Below, piece after piece: positions 26,355 through 36,446 of a stretch of DNA of 64,000 nt. Source of the DNA: Thermosediminibacter litoriperuensis (GTDB lineage Bacteria > Bacillota > Thermosediminibacteria > Thermosediminibacterales > Thermosediminibacteraceae). Position numbers and translations under genes: made by a program. The stretch lies in contig NZ_VNHO01000003.1 in NCBI RefSeq assembly GCF_008124715.1, forward strand, positions 57,366 through 121,365, given 5' to 3'. Below the pieces are notes generated by a model. That model was not told the DNA's origin. It ran no database searches and saw nothing but the letters and a program-made list of their open reading frames with translations. Position 1 is the stretch's first letter. The number at the start of each line of letters is the position of its first letter.

Positions 26355-27314
26355 TTACCGAAATGTTAATCCTTTTGATAAATCATTGCCAACAACTGCT
26401 ATTAAAGCTTCTACAATCTCCGGATCAAATTGGGTTCCGCTGCACCTTTTTAACTCTTTGCATGCTTCAATAACGGTAATCTTTTTTCGGTAAACCCTAT
26501 TTGAAGTCATTGCGTCGAACGCATCCGCTACCGCGATTATCCGTGCCCCTAAGGGTATATTTTTACCTTCAAGTTTTGTTTCGGGGTACCCATTGCCATC
26601 AAAATATTTATGGTGATAAAGCACATTCTCCGCCAGCTGTTGGTATCGCGGAACTTGAGCCAGTATTGAAGCACCTATAAGCGGGTGCCTTTTTATTTCA
26701 TACCACTCACTTTCTGTAAGAGGTGAACTTTTATTAAGTATAGATTCTCTAACGCCGATTTTCCCGATATCATGGAGAAAGGCCGAATAATATACTTCAT
26801 TTACTTCTGAAGAAGACAGACCCATGAAGCGAGCAATTTTTTGAGCGATTTCTGCAACATTTCTTGAATGGTTATACAAAAAGTCATCTTTTGCTTCAAT
26901 AGCACTAACTAAGGCACTCAACGTTCCAGTGTAAACTTGTTCAACTTCCTTACTTTGACTTTTAACAAATTTACTACTGCTGATTAACTCAACGAGCATT
27001 GTTCTAAATTGTAAACCCGCCGTATAAACCAGCCCAAAAACTATCGGATAAAGCACAAATCCATATATAGCAAGATTTCCGGAATGTTCTTTTAAGTGAA
27101 CATAAAAAGATAAAAAGATAAATACCGGCAGGCAAGTCCAGCTCCACTTTGTAGAAAAGCTTATAGCGGATAGAAAAATAAGAATTATGTAGAAAACTGG
27201 CGAAAATATGATAAAATCCGGCTCTACGAAATAAAACAAAAAAGCGGCTAATACAAGCGTAAAAACTATGACTCTTGTCTTTGCCTCATAATTCCATTTT
27301 GAAAATAATCTCAT
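26355..27314 (-). CDS. Membrane HD-GYP domain protein
   Basis: 319 residues. Residues about 12-105 have four or five hydrophobic helices with little extracellular mass. The HD-GYP domain (about 125-315) has NHSRNVAEIA, FLHDIGKIGV, HHKYFDGNGYP, VADAFDAMTSNR and TQFDPEIV. The key HD and GYP residues are all present, so hydrolysis of cyclic di-GMP is expected. SD GGGGG lies before the ATG; a small CTGC/GCAG hairpin overlaps that region. Confidence 0.9.
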   Translation of the reverse strand: MRLFSKWNYEAKTRVIVFTLVLAAFLFYFVEPDFIIFSPVFYIILIFLSAISFSTKWSWTCLPVFIFLSFYVHLKEHSGNLAIYGFVLYPIVFGLVYTAGLQFRTMLVELISSSKFVKSQSKEVEQVYTGTLSALVSAIEAKDDFLYNHSRNVAEIAQKIARFMGLSSSEVNEVYYSAFLHDIGKIGVRESILNKSSPLTESEWYEIKRHPLIGASILAQVPRYQQLAENVLYHHKYFDGNGYPETKLEGKNIPLGARIIAVADAFDAMTSNRVYRKKITVIEACKELKRCSGTQFDPEIVEALIAVVGNDLSKGLTFR

Positions 27315-27847
27315 AAAAATCCCCCTACTGCAAAAAAGCAGAGGTATAGTTTTTAAAATTTATGAATGTTATTTATGTTCGTTATCCAATATCTTATAAA
27401 TTTGACAAGATTTTTAATCTTGCACAACAACATTTTAGTATTATTGACCTGAAATTATAGGTAATTTTTACTATTATATACACCTTTATACTATATACTG
27501 AAAGTAAATTAAAATTCAATTCTTCCGGAGGTCCCGTTTATAACAATTTTCATCATCATTCATCACATTTTTTGCAATCATCCATGGAACTTTTATCATT
27601 ATTGATGGAATTATGTCGAAGTTTCTTTTTTAGTATTATGATATATAAATAAGGTGACATAAGTAATATTTACAGGTATTTTTTTTAAACATAAGATAAT
27701 TTTGTACAAACTAAAAGAAGAAATTTCCGTTGATTGTCCTGATTATTAATAATAAGGTACTTTTAGACCTCAATGAAACAGGTTTATCTTATCCCTTCTG
27801 CAGTTATATTATGCTAGGCACTATTAATTACGATATGGGGGTGTGCA
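27315..27847. other. AT-rich intergenic region without recognised gene
   Basis: 533 bases between two divergent regulatory genes. It is strongly AT-rich with many stops in all frames. I found no convincing ORF, RNA or repeat; it probably holds the two promoters. Confidence 0.6.
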
Positions 27848-28831
27848 ATGCTAAATATACTTCTTGTGGATCCCAACAATGATAGAAATTCTAAAATGTC
27901 AAAAAAAATAAGACAGACGGGCCATCGAGTAAAAGCATGCAGAGATTTTCATGAAGCGGTTCAATTGTTAAAGGAGGATAATTTTGATGCGATAATAGAG
28001 AGAGTAACTTCCTCTGACTTTTTCATAACAAATTGTTCACCCTTTTATTTCGATTATAACAAGAGCAAGTATATAGCCCATTATATTGGAGACGGTGAAA
28101 ATACCGCAAATAAAGAATTTATCGAAATAGTTACTAAATTGGCTTTTAATAACCTTAAAGAAACGAAAGACAATATTTTTTTATATGCAGACAAGAATGT
28201 AGACGTAATGATAATCGAGCCGACAACAATTTTACGTATAGGGCTCAGGACGATAATAGAGGGCACCTCTTTTTTAAATTATGCTGGTGAGGCGAAGACT
28301 GCATATGATGCTGTCCCCTTGTTAGAAGAAATACACACAGACGTTATTCTGATTGGGGTAAACTTGAAAGATGGTAAGGAGGTCGACGCATGTAAACTAA
28401 TTAAAGTTCGGTATCCTAATATGAGTATTGTAGTTTTTTGCAACATTGAAGATCAGGAGATAGCTTTCCCATACATTAGAGATTGGGCGGATGCCATTTT
28501 GCTTAAAAATTGCGACAAAACCGATCTAATATATGCAATAATAAAAGTAGTTCAAGGCGGAAAATTTATTGATGCAAAAATTGTTAAAGAGCTACTTGTG
28601 AAGTCCAATAGCGAGGTTGGCAAAAACCCGCTAAACCTTTTAACAGCTCAAGAACAAAAGGTTTTTCAACGGCTGGCTTTAGGAAAAACAAACAAGGAGA
28701 TTGCTAGTGAACTGTATTTATCGCCGGCGACAGTAAGAAATTATGTGTCAAAGATTCTGCGCAAGCTTAATTTGCCCAACCGGTCAGCCGTGGTATCGTA
28801 CGCGTTGAAAAATTTATACATTCAAAAATAA
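27848..28831 (+). CDS. Atypical response regulator with LuxR-type HTH
   Basis: 327 residues. Two receiver-like segments (about 1-60 and 118-235) are followed by a LuxR/GerE HTH (about 255-320: LTAQEQKVFQRLALGKTNKE, LYLSPATVRNYVSKIL). In the second receiver the usual phospho-aspartate position in the third strand reads VILIGVNLKDG, with glycine where LMD is expected. The first segment is short and also lacks a normal acceptor (IIERVTSSD). It is therefore probably controlled without phosphorylation. SD GGGGGTG precedes the ATG. Confidence 0.8.
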   Translation: MLNILLVDPNNDRNSKMSKKIRQTGHRVKACRDFHEAVQLLKEDNFDAIIERVTSSDFFITNCSPFYFDYNKSKYIAHYIGDGENTANKEFIEIVTKLAFNNLKETKDNIFLYADKNVDVMIIEPTTILRIGLRTIIEGTSFLNYAGEAKTAYDAVPLLEEIHTDVILIGVNLKDGKEVDACKLIKVRYPNMSIVVFCNIEDQEIAFPYIRDWADAILLKNCDKTDLIYAIIKVVQGGKFIDAKIVKELLVKSNSEVGKNPLNLLTAQEQKVFQRLALGKTNKEIASELYLSPATVRNYVSKILRKLNLPNRSAVVSYALKNLYIQK

Positions 28832-28834
28832 AAA

Positions 28835-28857
28835 GTTCCGGGAAATTTTCCCGGAAC
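28835..28857. terminator. Bidirectional terminator, copy of the 15908 palindrome
   Basis: 23-base perfect palindrome with one central base, differing from 15908-15930 only at that base. A-runs and T-runs flank it. It separates the convergent regulator and peptide-binding protein genes. Confidence 0.85.
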
Positions 28858-28866
28858 CTGAATAAT

Positions 28867-30495
28867 TTATTTTCCGCCTTCTATTGAAGCATAAATAAAA
28901 TCCGGATCGGAACCGCTCGAGAAGGTTCTGACGAGGTCTTTTACGTAATCCTTCTTCACCCATACCTTCTCCCTGAAGTAGAGAGGAACAACAGCACCTT
29001 TTTCAAGGAGGTATTTTTCAGCTTCAAACAATATTTCATTTCTCTTTGCAAAATCGGAAGTGTTTTTTGCTGCATTGCAAAGTTCATTGTACTTTTCGTC
29101 GGTCCAGCCGCTGTTGATCATGCCCTCGCTCATTGTCCAGTAATCCAGGTAAGTCATCGGATCATCATAATCGGGACCCCAGCGGGTTATCATGACTTCG
29201 TAATCGCCGCTTCTCATTCTCTGAAGTCTTTCTTTAAAGGTTACGATTTTTATATTGACGTTTATACCTAAGTTTTTAACAAGCATATCCTGTATGGCTT
29301 CTATACCCTCTTTTGTACCTGAACTGTCATCTACAGTTATTTCAATGTTTATCTGGGAAGGATCGGTAATTCCCAATTCCTGCATTGCTTTGTTCAGAAG
29401 TTCTTTCGCTTTTGCCACATCAGCTTTTTTTGTATAGAATTCATAGGGGAATTCTTCCGCAAATTTTTTCTCAAGACCGGAAAGTGTCGGCGGAATATAT
29501 CTGGTGGCAGGTTTTGAAACACCCTTAAACGCCATGTTTATATAATCTTCCCTGTCGATAGCAAAACCTATAGCTTTTCTAAAATTTTCATTGGCAAGAT
29601 AGGGTTTGCCTTCTTTCTTCATGTTGAATCTTATGAAATATTCAAAGCTGTCCATATATGTTAAAGCATTACCTTCGCTTTTCACCTTCTCCACAAGTGG
29701 CGTAGGGACGTCGGCAAAGTCAAGTTCGTCGTTTTCAAACATCTGGTAAGCAGTATTGGGGTCGGTTATTATTAATATCCTCACCTTTTCAAGTTTTATT
29801 TTGTCCTTTGCCCAGTAGTTCGGATTTTTAACGAGTACTATCTCCTGTTCGTGCTTCCACTCTTTTATGATGAAAGGCCCGTTGTAGACCATCTTGTCCG
29901 CATCGGCGGCATATTTTTCAGCGTACTTTTCTACTAACTCCTTCTTTGACGGTAGAAATGAAATGAACCCTAAAAGGCTTTCAATATATTTGGTAGGCGA
30001 TTTCAACGTGATCTGCAGCGTCTTTTCATCAAGAGCTTTTACACCCACCTGATTCGGATCATTTATTTTCCCCAAATTGTATTCTTCTCCATTCAGGATG
30101 TAATAGCCCTGATTTGCATATCCGGAAGCTAATTTAGGATCGAGCAGCCTTTTAATAGAATATTCAAAGTCATAAGCCGTTACCTTGGAACCGTCGCTCC
30201 ATTTGGCATCCCTTAAATGGAAGGTATAGACTTTTTTGTCTTCGGATACATCCCATCTTTCCGCCATTCCCGGATATACTTTTCCGTCGTAATACCTTAC
30301 TAACCCTTCAAATACAGCATTACCCACGATAATAGAATATTGGTCGGTTGCCAACTGAGGATCAAGGGTTGGCGGTTCCGATGGAATTGAAAATACTAAT
30401 TCCTTGGATGATTTTGTAGCAGTATTGGAGCATCCAGTCAAAATACCCGCTACGATTAACATTGACAGTAAAATCGCTGTAAGTTTTTTAAGCAT
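28867..30495 (-). CDS. Oligopeptide-type ABC transporter substrate-binding lipoprotein
   Basis: 542 residues, SBP family 5 (OppA/DppA). Signal peptide with lipobox LTGC at about residues 18-21. The body carries LVFSIPSEPPTLDPQLATD, YTFHLRDAKWSDGSKVTAYD and GFAIDREDYINMAF, typical of the family. The start at 30495 has GGGGGG five bases before it, and the upstream ATG lacks an SD. No permease or ATPase gene adjoins it, so it is an orphan receptor that must use a transporter encoded elsewhere. Confidence 0.92.
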   Translation of the reverse strand: MLKKLTAILLSMLIVAGILTGCSNTATKSSKELVFSIPSEPPTLDPQLATDQYSIIVGNAVFEGLVRYYDGKVYPGMAERWDVSEDKKVYTFHLRDAKWSDGSKVTAYDFEYSIKRLLDPKLASGYANQGYYILNGEEYNLGKINDPNQVGVKALDEKTLQITLKSPTKYIESLLGFISFLPSKKELVEKYAEKYAADADKMVYNGPFIIKEWKHEQEIVLVKNPNYWAKDKIKLEKVRILIITDPNTAYQMFENDELDFADVPTPLVEKVKSEGNALTYMDSFEYFIRFNMKKEGKPYLANENFRKAIGFAIDREDYINMAFKGVSKPATRYIPPTLSGLEKKFAEEFPYEFYTKKADVAKAKELLNKAMQELGITDPSQINIEITVDDSSGTKEGIEAIQDMLVKNLGINVNIKIVTFKERLQRMRSGDYEVMITRWGPDYDDPMTYLDYWTMSEGMINSGWTDEKYNELCNAAKNTSDFAKRNEILFEAEKYLLEKGAVVPLYFREKVWVKKDYVKDLVRTFSSGSDPDFIYASIEGGK

Positions 30496-30620
30496 AAAAA
30501 CCCCCCTTATAAATATAAACTGCTTTTCATAAATATAATATGGCTGTAATTTTATCATACTCTTTCAGTTTATGTCAATACAGAATTTTATTAAATTTTG
30601 TATACATTATTAAACACACA

Positions 30621-30663
30621 TTAAAAGCCGGGCTGAACGCGTAGCTTGCGTTCTATCCCGGCT
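30621..30663 (-). terminator. Terminator after the UbiA gene
   Basis: AGCCGGG pairs with CCCGGCT with an inner GAACGC/GCGTTC stem, followed leftward by TTTTAA. Confidence 0.75.
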
Positions 30664-30733
30664 GGTATGCACTTCATCCGTTTGGTAATCCCGTTACAAA
30701 AAGCGCCTAAGCTCGCCTAAACACGGATCCATT

Positions 30734-31678
30734 TCATTTTAGCAATCCTGCTATAATAGTCAAAATATAAACAGTATTTATCAGGACAAAATTCTTAACC
30801 GACAAAACAAAAGTATCCTCTTTCGTTTGCTTTTCGCTGAATTTTTTTATATTTTTCCGCACGGGTAAAACGGTCAGCACGGCTGCAACAGAAAATACAG
30901 GAATAATTTTTAGCACTATCAAGATTATAATGTCTATATAAATAATATAGTACAGAAATTTAAAAAGCTTAACGGCATCATTTTTTCCGATGTAAACCGG
31001 CAGTGTATATCGTTTATTCTTCACGTCATCCTCGATATCGCAAATATTGTTTGCAAGCATTATATTTGCAATCCCATTTATAGTGGGTACTGAAACCAGA
31101 AAAATAGTTATGATTTCTATTATATTAACGTTAACACTTAAAATGGCCTGACTCAATGAAATTTCCACTATACTTTGATTGAACACGTGGATGTAAACTG
31201 AAAGAAATACTATTACAAATCCCATAAAAAAACCCGAGAAAATTTCTCCCAACGGCATCCTCGATATGGGTAACGGCCCGAACGTATAAAAGACCCCTAC
31301 CATGAAGGATATAATACCTATAATCAGAACTACTATATCGGTATTTAGATATAATAATAAACCAAAACCCGTAGCTGTTAGCATCAATAAGATTATTGTT
31401 ATTTTAACGGTACTTTCTTTAATCCCGTAACTGACAATAGCATTATGTTTTTCATAATTATAGCCGCAGGTCACATTAGCCTTTTTATAATCAAAATAGT
31501 TATTGATCGCAGTTGTGGCCATATCAATTGAGAGCAACGATATTAACATTAAAACAAAGTTTTTTATATTAAAACTGTCATAGCGATAAACACTGTAAGC
31601 CGCTCCTAATAAAAAAGGTATAATACTTGCTGCCTTTGTCCGTATTTCCACTAGCTCTAAAAAACTCTTTAAAGGCAT
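30734..31678 (-). CDS. UbiA-family prenyltransferase (MenA-like)
   Basis: 314 residues, about nine hydrophobic helices. The first aspartate motif is NNYFDYKKA and the second NNICDIEDDVKNKRYTLPVYIG, the pattern of 1,4-dihydroxy-2-naphthoate polyprenyltransferases. It attaches a polyprenyl chain to an aromatic ring in the membrane, most likely in menaquinone synthesis. The start at 31678 follows AGGAGG seven bases upstream; the longer frame to 31744 is unsupported. No other men gene is nearby, so aromatic substrate and quinone role are inferred. Confidence 0.85.
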   Translation of the reverse strand: MPLKSFLELVEIRTKAASIIPFLLGAAYSVYRYDSFNIKNFVLMLISLLSIDMATTAINNYFDYKKANVTCGYNYEKHNAIVSYGIKESTVKITIILLMLTATGFGLLLYLNTDIVVLIIGIISFMVGVFYTFGPLPISRMPLGEIFSGFFMGFVIVFLSVYIHVFNQSIVEISLSQAILSVNVNIIEIITIFLVSVPTINGIANIMLANNICDIEDDVKNKRYTLPVYIGKNDAVKLFKFLYYIIYIDIIILIVLKIIPVFSVAAVLTVLPVRKNIKKFSEKQTKEDTFVLSVKNFVLINTVYILTIIAGLLK

Positions 31679-31765
31679 TTTAATCCTCCTAATACTTTTA
31701 AGTGTAGAAATAAAGTGTTCTTCGATAAAATTAGGCAAGTCCAAATTTTTGTGTAAAATTTCCTC

Positions 31766-31792
31766 TGGTTATAACCAGGTGATTTAATCACC
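31766..31792. repeat. Two abutting perfect palindromes
   Basis: TGGTTATAACCA (31766-31777) is followed at once by GGTGATT-T-AATCACC (31778-31792). They lie upstream of the UbiA gene and beside transposase debris; possible operator or element end. Confidence 0.45.
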
Positions 31793-31999
31793 ACCACTTG
31801 GCTAGATACCGCCTCCAGCCCTTTGAGGATCAATGATTTGCTATCGCCGGGCTTTGCCCGTCCTTGACACCGGGGTCATCCGGTTGAGCCATATCTTATC
31901 CCTTCAGTTAGGTTTTTGTGTTCGTCACCTTTAATTCTAACCAGAGGAGCGAGGATGGCTCAAGCTTTTTTTAAAATTCCCTTTTTATACAATTATATG

Positions 32000-32122
32000 G
32001 ACGAAACTTATCGTTTTCAGTTAGAAATCAAAATAAGGGTTCAATTAATTTATTTACTGTCCTTTATTGACGACTACAGCCGCTATACTATTATTTTTCC
32101 CCGAAAAATCCCAGGAAGGTGA
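32000..32122 (+). pseudogene. Fragment of a DDE (integrase-core) transposase
   Basis: The frame encodes YLLSFIDDYSRYTIIF, the hallmark around the second conserved aspartate of rve-type transposases (IS3/IS481/IS21 style), but the flanking protein is not recognisable and stops soon after. A degraded insertion sequence is likely. The surrounding 31793-32313 stretch has no intact gene. Confidence 0.5.
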
Positions 32123-32313
32123 CGCCCGGGTATTCCAGGAATACTTCGGTTTGACATACGAGCCTGGCAATGCAGATTTTCCGGGCTATAATCCAAAGGA
32201 TTCAGGTCCGCTATCATTTGGGTGGCCAGACTTTACCATCTTAAACCTAGAAGTACACTCATAAATAAGAGCAGGATGTGTCCCTGCCCTATAATGCAAA
32301 CATACTGTATACT

Positions 32314-32646
32314 CTACTCTGCTGCCTCTTGCTCTTCATCGCTACCCTTTGGTACGAAACCGATGATATGGCATATAGAGAAAACGCCTATTCGGTTAGG
32401 AGGACCTGAAGTAAGCATTACTTCTATTGTTCCCCTGTTAACTCTTTTAATAACACCGGTAATATTAGGTGGTCTGCCAGCCGGTGGTGGGGCTGCAGTA
32501 AGCAATTCAACCTCTAAGCCTGCCTTCGCAGCTTTCTTTAAGGCTTCTCTTAAATCTTTCAGACAAACATCCTCATCCTTTTTAAACTTAAATTTATCTT
32601 TGTCATTATCAAAAAAGTCAACTGATGTGTCATTCATTGTTGACAT
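32314..32646 (-). CDS. Small conserved-looking hypothetical protein
   Basis: 110 residues, with an excellent SD (GAGGAGGTGATATTGT before ATG). The N-terminal third is acidic and lysine-rich (DFFDNDKDKFKFKKDED). The C-terminal half has a compact beta pattern (NITGVIKRVNRGTIEVML, then NRIGVFSICHIIGFVPK) that resembles small Sm/SH3-like spore-coat or DUF2642-type domains. That resemblance is weak. A proline patch (APPPAGRPP) joins the halves. Function unknown. Confidence 0.65.
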   Translation of the reverse strand: MSTMNDTSVDFFDNDKDKFKFKKDEDVCLKDLREALKKAAKAGLEVELLTAAPPPAGRPPNITGVIKRVNRGTIEVMLTSGPPNRIGVFSICHIIGFVPKGSDEEQEAAE

Positions 32647-32830
32647 ACAATATCACCTCCTCAATCCCTGTTGTAGTAAGCCTTGACTTAAGATATTTAC
32701 ACCATATTATATGTATTAAATAAGAGGACGGTTACAAATAAAAGCACCAACCGCCATTCAGATTCATGCTTATACCGCCTCCAGTCTGCAGTTCACATTT
32801 AGCCATGAACCAAAACATACCCAAACTCCT

Positions 32831-32865
32831 AAAAAATTATAAAGCCTTGCGCAACAAGGCTTTAT
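32831..32865 (-). terminator. Terminator overlapping the rlmD stop
   Basis: ATAAAGCCTTG pairs with CAAGGCTTTAT, and the leftward side continues into TTTTTTAGG. The TAA of rlmD is within the upstream arm. Confidence 0.8.
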
Positions 32866-34223
32866 GGGCTGTGTTTCCTTCTAATCGATGCCACACACTC
32901 AACATGATGCGTGAAAGGGAACATATCTACCGGCTGCACGAATTCGGTCCTGTAGCCCCTATCTTCCAGATACCTCAGGTCTCTGGCAAGAGTAGCGGGG
33001 TTGCACGACACGTACACCATGCGGGAAGGATTCATTTTCACAGCGGCTTCAAGGAGCTCCTCTTCGCACCCACGCCTAGGCGGGTCCACCACTATTACAT
33101 CGGCTCTGATTCCCTGTTCAATCATCCGGGGCATTACTTCTTCGGCCGCCCCTTCTAGGAATTCTACATTTTCTGTTCCGTTCAATAGGGCGTTATTCCT
33201 GGCATCCCTCACCGCCTCGTGGACAACTTCTATGCCGTAAACCAGCCTCGCCATCCGGGCCAAAAACAGGGTTATGGTACCTATGCCGCAGTAAGCATCG
33301 ATAACCGTCTCTTCGCCCGTAAGCCCGGCGTATTCCATCACTTTATTGTAAAGGACCTCCACCTGCACCGGATTAACCTGGAAGAAAGAGTTGGGAGAAA
33401 GGGTGAATTTTATTTCTCCGATAAAATCGATAATATGGGGTTCGCCGTAGACCAGTATATTTTCATCGCCCATAATCACATTTGTCTTCTTCGTGTTAAC
33501 GTTCAGATAAACGCTTTTCAGCCCCTCTAAGTTTTTCTCCAAAGCGCCGAGGAGCTCCTTTAAATGAGGCACTTCCCTTCCGTTAATTACCAGTACCACC
33601 ATTACTTCGCCGGTTTTGGCCCCGACCCTGGTCACCACATGTCTAATAAGGCCCCTATGGTTTACCTCGTCGTAAATCGATACCCGGAATTTTTCTATCC
33701 ATTCCCGTACAACTTCCGCCGCCCGCCAACTCAATTCGTGCTGTATTAGACAGTCTTCTATGGGAACCAGGTCGTGGCTCCTTTTCATGTAAAACCCCAA
33801 TGTGGGCCGGTAGTCCTTCTTCCCTACCGGATACTGGGCTTTATTTCTGTATTTCCAGGGATCTTCCATCCCTATGGTTTCGAACACCGTCGTATTTATG
33901 CGGCCTATCCTCTCAAGGCTGTCCCTGACCTTCTGCGTTTTAAACTCCAGCTGCCCCTTATACGACAGGTGCTGGAGGGAGCACCCACCGCACTCGCCCG
34001 CATAGGGACACCGGGGGATGATTCGGTCGGGCGACGGAGATATGATCTCCTCCACCCGAGCTATAGCGTAGTTTTTTGAAACCTTTTCCACGACCGCCAG
34101 CACCCTCTCGCCCTTCAACGCTCCTTCGACAAATACCGCGAGGCCGTCTACCCGGCCCACCCCCTGTCCTTCATGGGCCATGGCGGTTACATCAACTTCA
34201 ATTCTATCTTCTTTTTTAAGCAT
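32862..34223 (-). CDS. rlmD: 23S rRNA (uracil-5)-methyltransferase, RumA/RlmD family
   Basis: 453 residues. An N-terminal TRAM domain (about 1-60) is followed by an iron-sulfur cluster site (CPYAGECGGCSLQHL with a further Cys near DCLIQ) and a Rossmann methyltransferase (about 260-450). Motifs: DAYCGIGTITLFLA for SAM, VVDPPRRGC, and the catalytic cysteine in VSCNPATLARD. It methylates C5 of a specific uridine in 23S rRNA or tRNA. In Firmicutes the same family includes RlmCD, which modifies two sites, so the exact target is open. Confidence 0.92.
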   Translation of the reverse strand: MLKKEDRIEVDVTAMAHEGQGVGRVDGLAVFVEGALKGERVLAVVEKVSKNYAIARVEEIISPSPDRIIPRCPYAGECGGCSLQHLSYKGQLEFKTQKVRDSLERIGRINTTVFETIGMEDPWKYRNKAQYPVGKKDYRPTLGFYMKRSHDLVPIEDCLIQHELSWRAAEVVREWIEKFRVSIYDEVNHRGLIRHVVTRVGAKTGEVMVVLVINGREVPHLKELLGALEKNLEGLKSVYLNVNTKKTNVIMGDENILVYGEPHIIDFIGEIKFTLSPNSFFQVNPVQVEVLYNKVMEYAGLTGEETVIDAYCGIGTITLFLARMARLVYGIEVVHEAVRDARNNALLNGTENVEFLEGAAEEVMPRMIEQGIRADVIVVDPPRRGCEEELLEAAVKMNPSRMVYVSCNPATLARDLRYLEDRGYRTEFVQPVDMFPFTHHVECVASIRRKHSP

Positions 34224-34340
34224 TATACCACCGCCTTATAAATTTTATTTTTACATTGCTATAAATGACGAAATTAGATATAATTAGGTAAAATGTTAAT
34301 TTTTATCATATCATAATGCTTTAAATTTTAGGAGGTATCT

Positions 34341-36389
34341 GTGTTGAAGCACGGTCGCCGAGCTTTAAAAATTCCTACAATTCCGTTAATAAAGCTTAAA
34401 GATTTGTCAGCATTTAAATTAAAGCGCAGCCTCAAAACCCGTCTGACTGTATACCTAATAATCATGGCCTTATTTCCGTTAATTCTGATGGGGGGAATTG
34501 TTAATTTCTTTATAAAAGAATCCATGGAAAAAGAGGTAAAGGAAAAGACCAGCGTAATCGTAAGCAATCTAAACGATCAAATAGACATTTTCATAAATCA
34601 AAATAAAAGCCTGGTTTCCTTTCTCGCCGCTACCAAAACCGTTCGCTCAATGGATAGAAACGTTATCGAGCCGTTCATTTACGACATGCTGATGCAGAAC
34701 CCCCAGATACTCCGGGTTATAATAGCTGATACCCAAGGCTCCGTGTACGCTGTGCCTTTCGGTAACTTTCCCGAAAATTACAGCGTCTTTTCCGAAGCAT
34801 GGTATACCGGCGCCCTGGACAACAAAGATACTTATATCACAAAGGTTAAAGTTGACCCTTCTTCATCAAGTACTATTCTTTCCATATCAGCTCCTATAAT
34901 CTCTGAAACCGGCAACATTGCGGGAATTTTATGCGCCGACATTTCCCTTGTTTCCCTGACACGAACAGTCTCTACTATGAATATCGGCAACCATGGATAC
35001 GCATTTATTACTGATAGCGACGGCTATGTTATAGGACACAAAGACTACAAGCTTGTAAGAGCCAGGGAGAATTTTTCAAAGTACGATTTCGTAAAGCAGG
35101 CTCTATTAGGTAAAAAGGACTTCACCACCTTTGATGAAAACGGCAATGAGATGTTTGTTGCTTACGGGCCCCAAAAGACAACCGGATGGGGTATTTTCGT
35201 TAGCCAACCGGTAAATGAAGCTTATTCCAATATATTCAGCGTGACGCGGACCTTTGGGGTAGTCGGCCTTCTGGCAACCCTGATCAGCATAGCCATGGGA
35301 ATTTACATAGGAAATGCGGTTGCGACCCCAATCCTGCGCATGGTGGGTGCTGCTGAGACGATAGCTGAAGGAGACCTCACCGAATTCATAAAAATACAGG
35401 ATTCGACAGAGATCGGGGCACTGGCTTCCTCCTTTAATTCCATGGTATCGGGTTTAAGAAATCTGGTCCTGGAAATCATGAGAACAGCCGGGGAGCTCTC
35501 TTCGTCAACAGAGGAACAGGTTTCAAGCGCCGAGGACAGCAAAAAAGCTGCAGAACAAATTTCCGGCGCAATTGAACAGATAGCCGCCGGAGCCGGAGAT
35601 CAATCCCAAAAACTCACCGAAATATCGGAAATTATAAACCAGCTGGTGCTGTCTAACGGTAAGATTGACGAAAACGCCCATTCCACTGCCTCCTCGGCTA
35701 CTGAAATGCTGGAGCGAGCCAGAAACGGCCAGAGGAAAATGAACAACGCCACAGAAAGCATGCATTCAATAATAAATTCAGTAGACCGGTCTAGGAATAT
35801 AATAATGAACCTGCATTCCAGCGTCAAGGAAATAGGCAAGATATCAGATATAATTCGCGATATAGTGGATCAGACAAACCTGCTCGCTCTCAATGCATCG
35901 ATAGAAGCGGCGCGGGCCGGCGAATACGGCCGCGGTTTTTCAGTGGTAGCCCAGGAAATCCGCAAACTGGCGGATCAGTCCGGCAAAGCGGCGAAGCAGA
36001 TATCTGAAATCGTAAAAGAAATCCAGAAAAACAGCAGAGTGGCAGTTGATTCGATGGTCGAAAGCAGCAGTGAAGTAGATTCGGGCCGGGTACTGATCGT
36101 TGAAGCCAACGAAACCTTTAACAGGCTTATAGGCGATATTGAAGCTACAGCAAGGGCCGCCAAACAGATTTCGGAAGAAGTGACTTCCCAGTACAACAAC
36201 ATTGAAAAGATAGTCGCAAAGATAAATGATATTATGGCAGTATCAGAGGAAACCGCAGCAGCCAGTCAGCAGGTCTCGGCCTCTTCCCATGAACAAACGG
36301 CATCCATGGAAAGCATAGCCTCTTCAGCCAGACAGCTGGCAGGGCTTGCTGAAAAGCTGTCCGCCATGGTAAACAAGTTTAAGGTATAA
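34341..36389 (+). CDS. Methyl-accepting chemotaxis protein
   Basis: 682 residues. TM1 about 35-55, periplasmic-side dCache-type sensor about 60-300 ([34 protein letters not shown]), TM2 about 305-325, HAMP about 326-380, signalling coiled coil about 400-682 with the hairpin tip [19 protein letters not shown]. dCache sensors often bind amino acids directly; the ligand here is not known. GGAGGT lies four bases before GTG 34341 and seven before TTG 34344, so the start is one of these two. Confidence 0.92.
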   Translation: MLKHGRRALKIPTIPLIKLKDLSAFKLKRSLKTRLTVYLIIMALFPLILMGGIVNFFIKESMEKEVKEKTSVIVSNLNDQIDIFINQNKSLVSFLAATKTVRSMDRNVIEPFIYDMLMQNPQILRVIIADTQGSVYAVPFGNFPENYSVFSEAWYTGALDNKDTYITKVKVDPSSSSTILSISAPIISETGNIAGILCADISLVSLTRTVSTMNIGNHGYAFITDSDGYVIGHKDYKLVRARENFSKYDFVKQALLGKKDFTTFDENGNEMFVAYGPQKTTGWGIFVSQPVNEAYSNIFSVTRTFGVVGLLATLISIAMGIYIGNAVATPILRMVGAAETIAEGDLTEFIKIQDSTEIGALASSFNSMVSGLRNLVLEIMRTAGELSSSTEEQVSSAEDSKKAAEQISGAIEQIAAGAGDQSQKLTEISEIINQLVLSNGKIDENAHSTASSATEMLERARNGQRKMNNATESMHSIINSVDRSRNIIMNLHSSVKEIGKISDIIRDIVDQTNLLALNASIEAARAGEYGRGFSVVAQEIRKLADQSGKAAKQISEIVKEIQKNSRVAVDSMVESSSEVDSGRVLIVEANETFNRLIGDIEATARAAKQISEEVTSQYNNIEKIVAKINDIMAVSEETAAASQQVSASSHEQTASMESIASSARQLAGLAEKLSAMVNKFKV

Positions 36390-36403
36390 CGTTATTCGAA
36401 AAA

Positions 36404-36446
36404 TAAAGCGACGCTCATACATATTAAAGTATGCGTCGCTCTATTT
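36404..36446. terminator. Bidirectional terminator between MCP and trmL
   Basis: AGCGACGC (36407-36414) pairs with GCGTCGCT (36433-36440) with inner pairing, flanked by A-rich and T-rich runs on both sides. Confidence 0.85.

Noticed and set aside
32067..32264. 65-codon plus-strand frame after the transposase fragment
   Set aside because: No SD or motif; sequence around it looks like debris.
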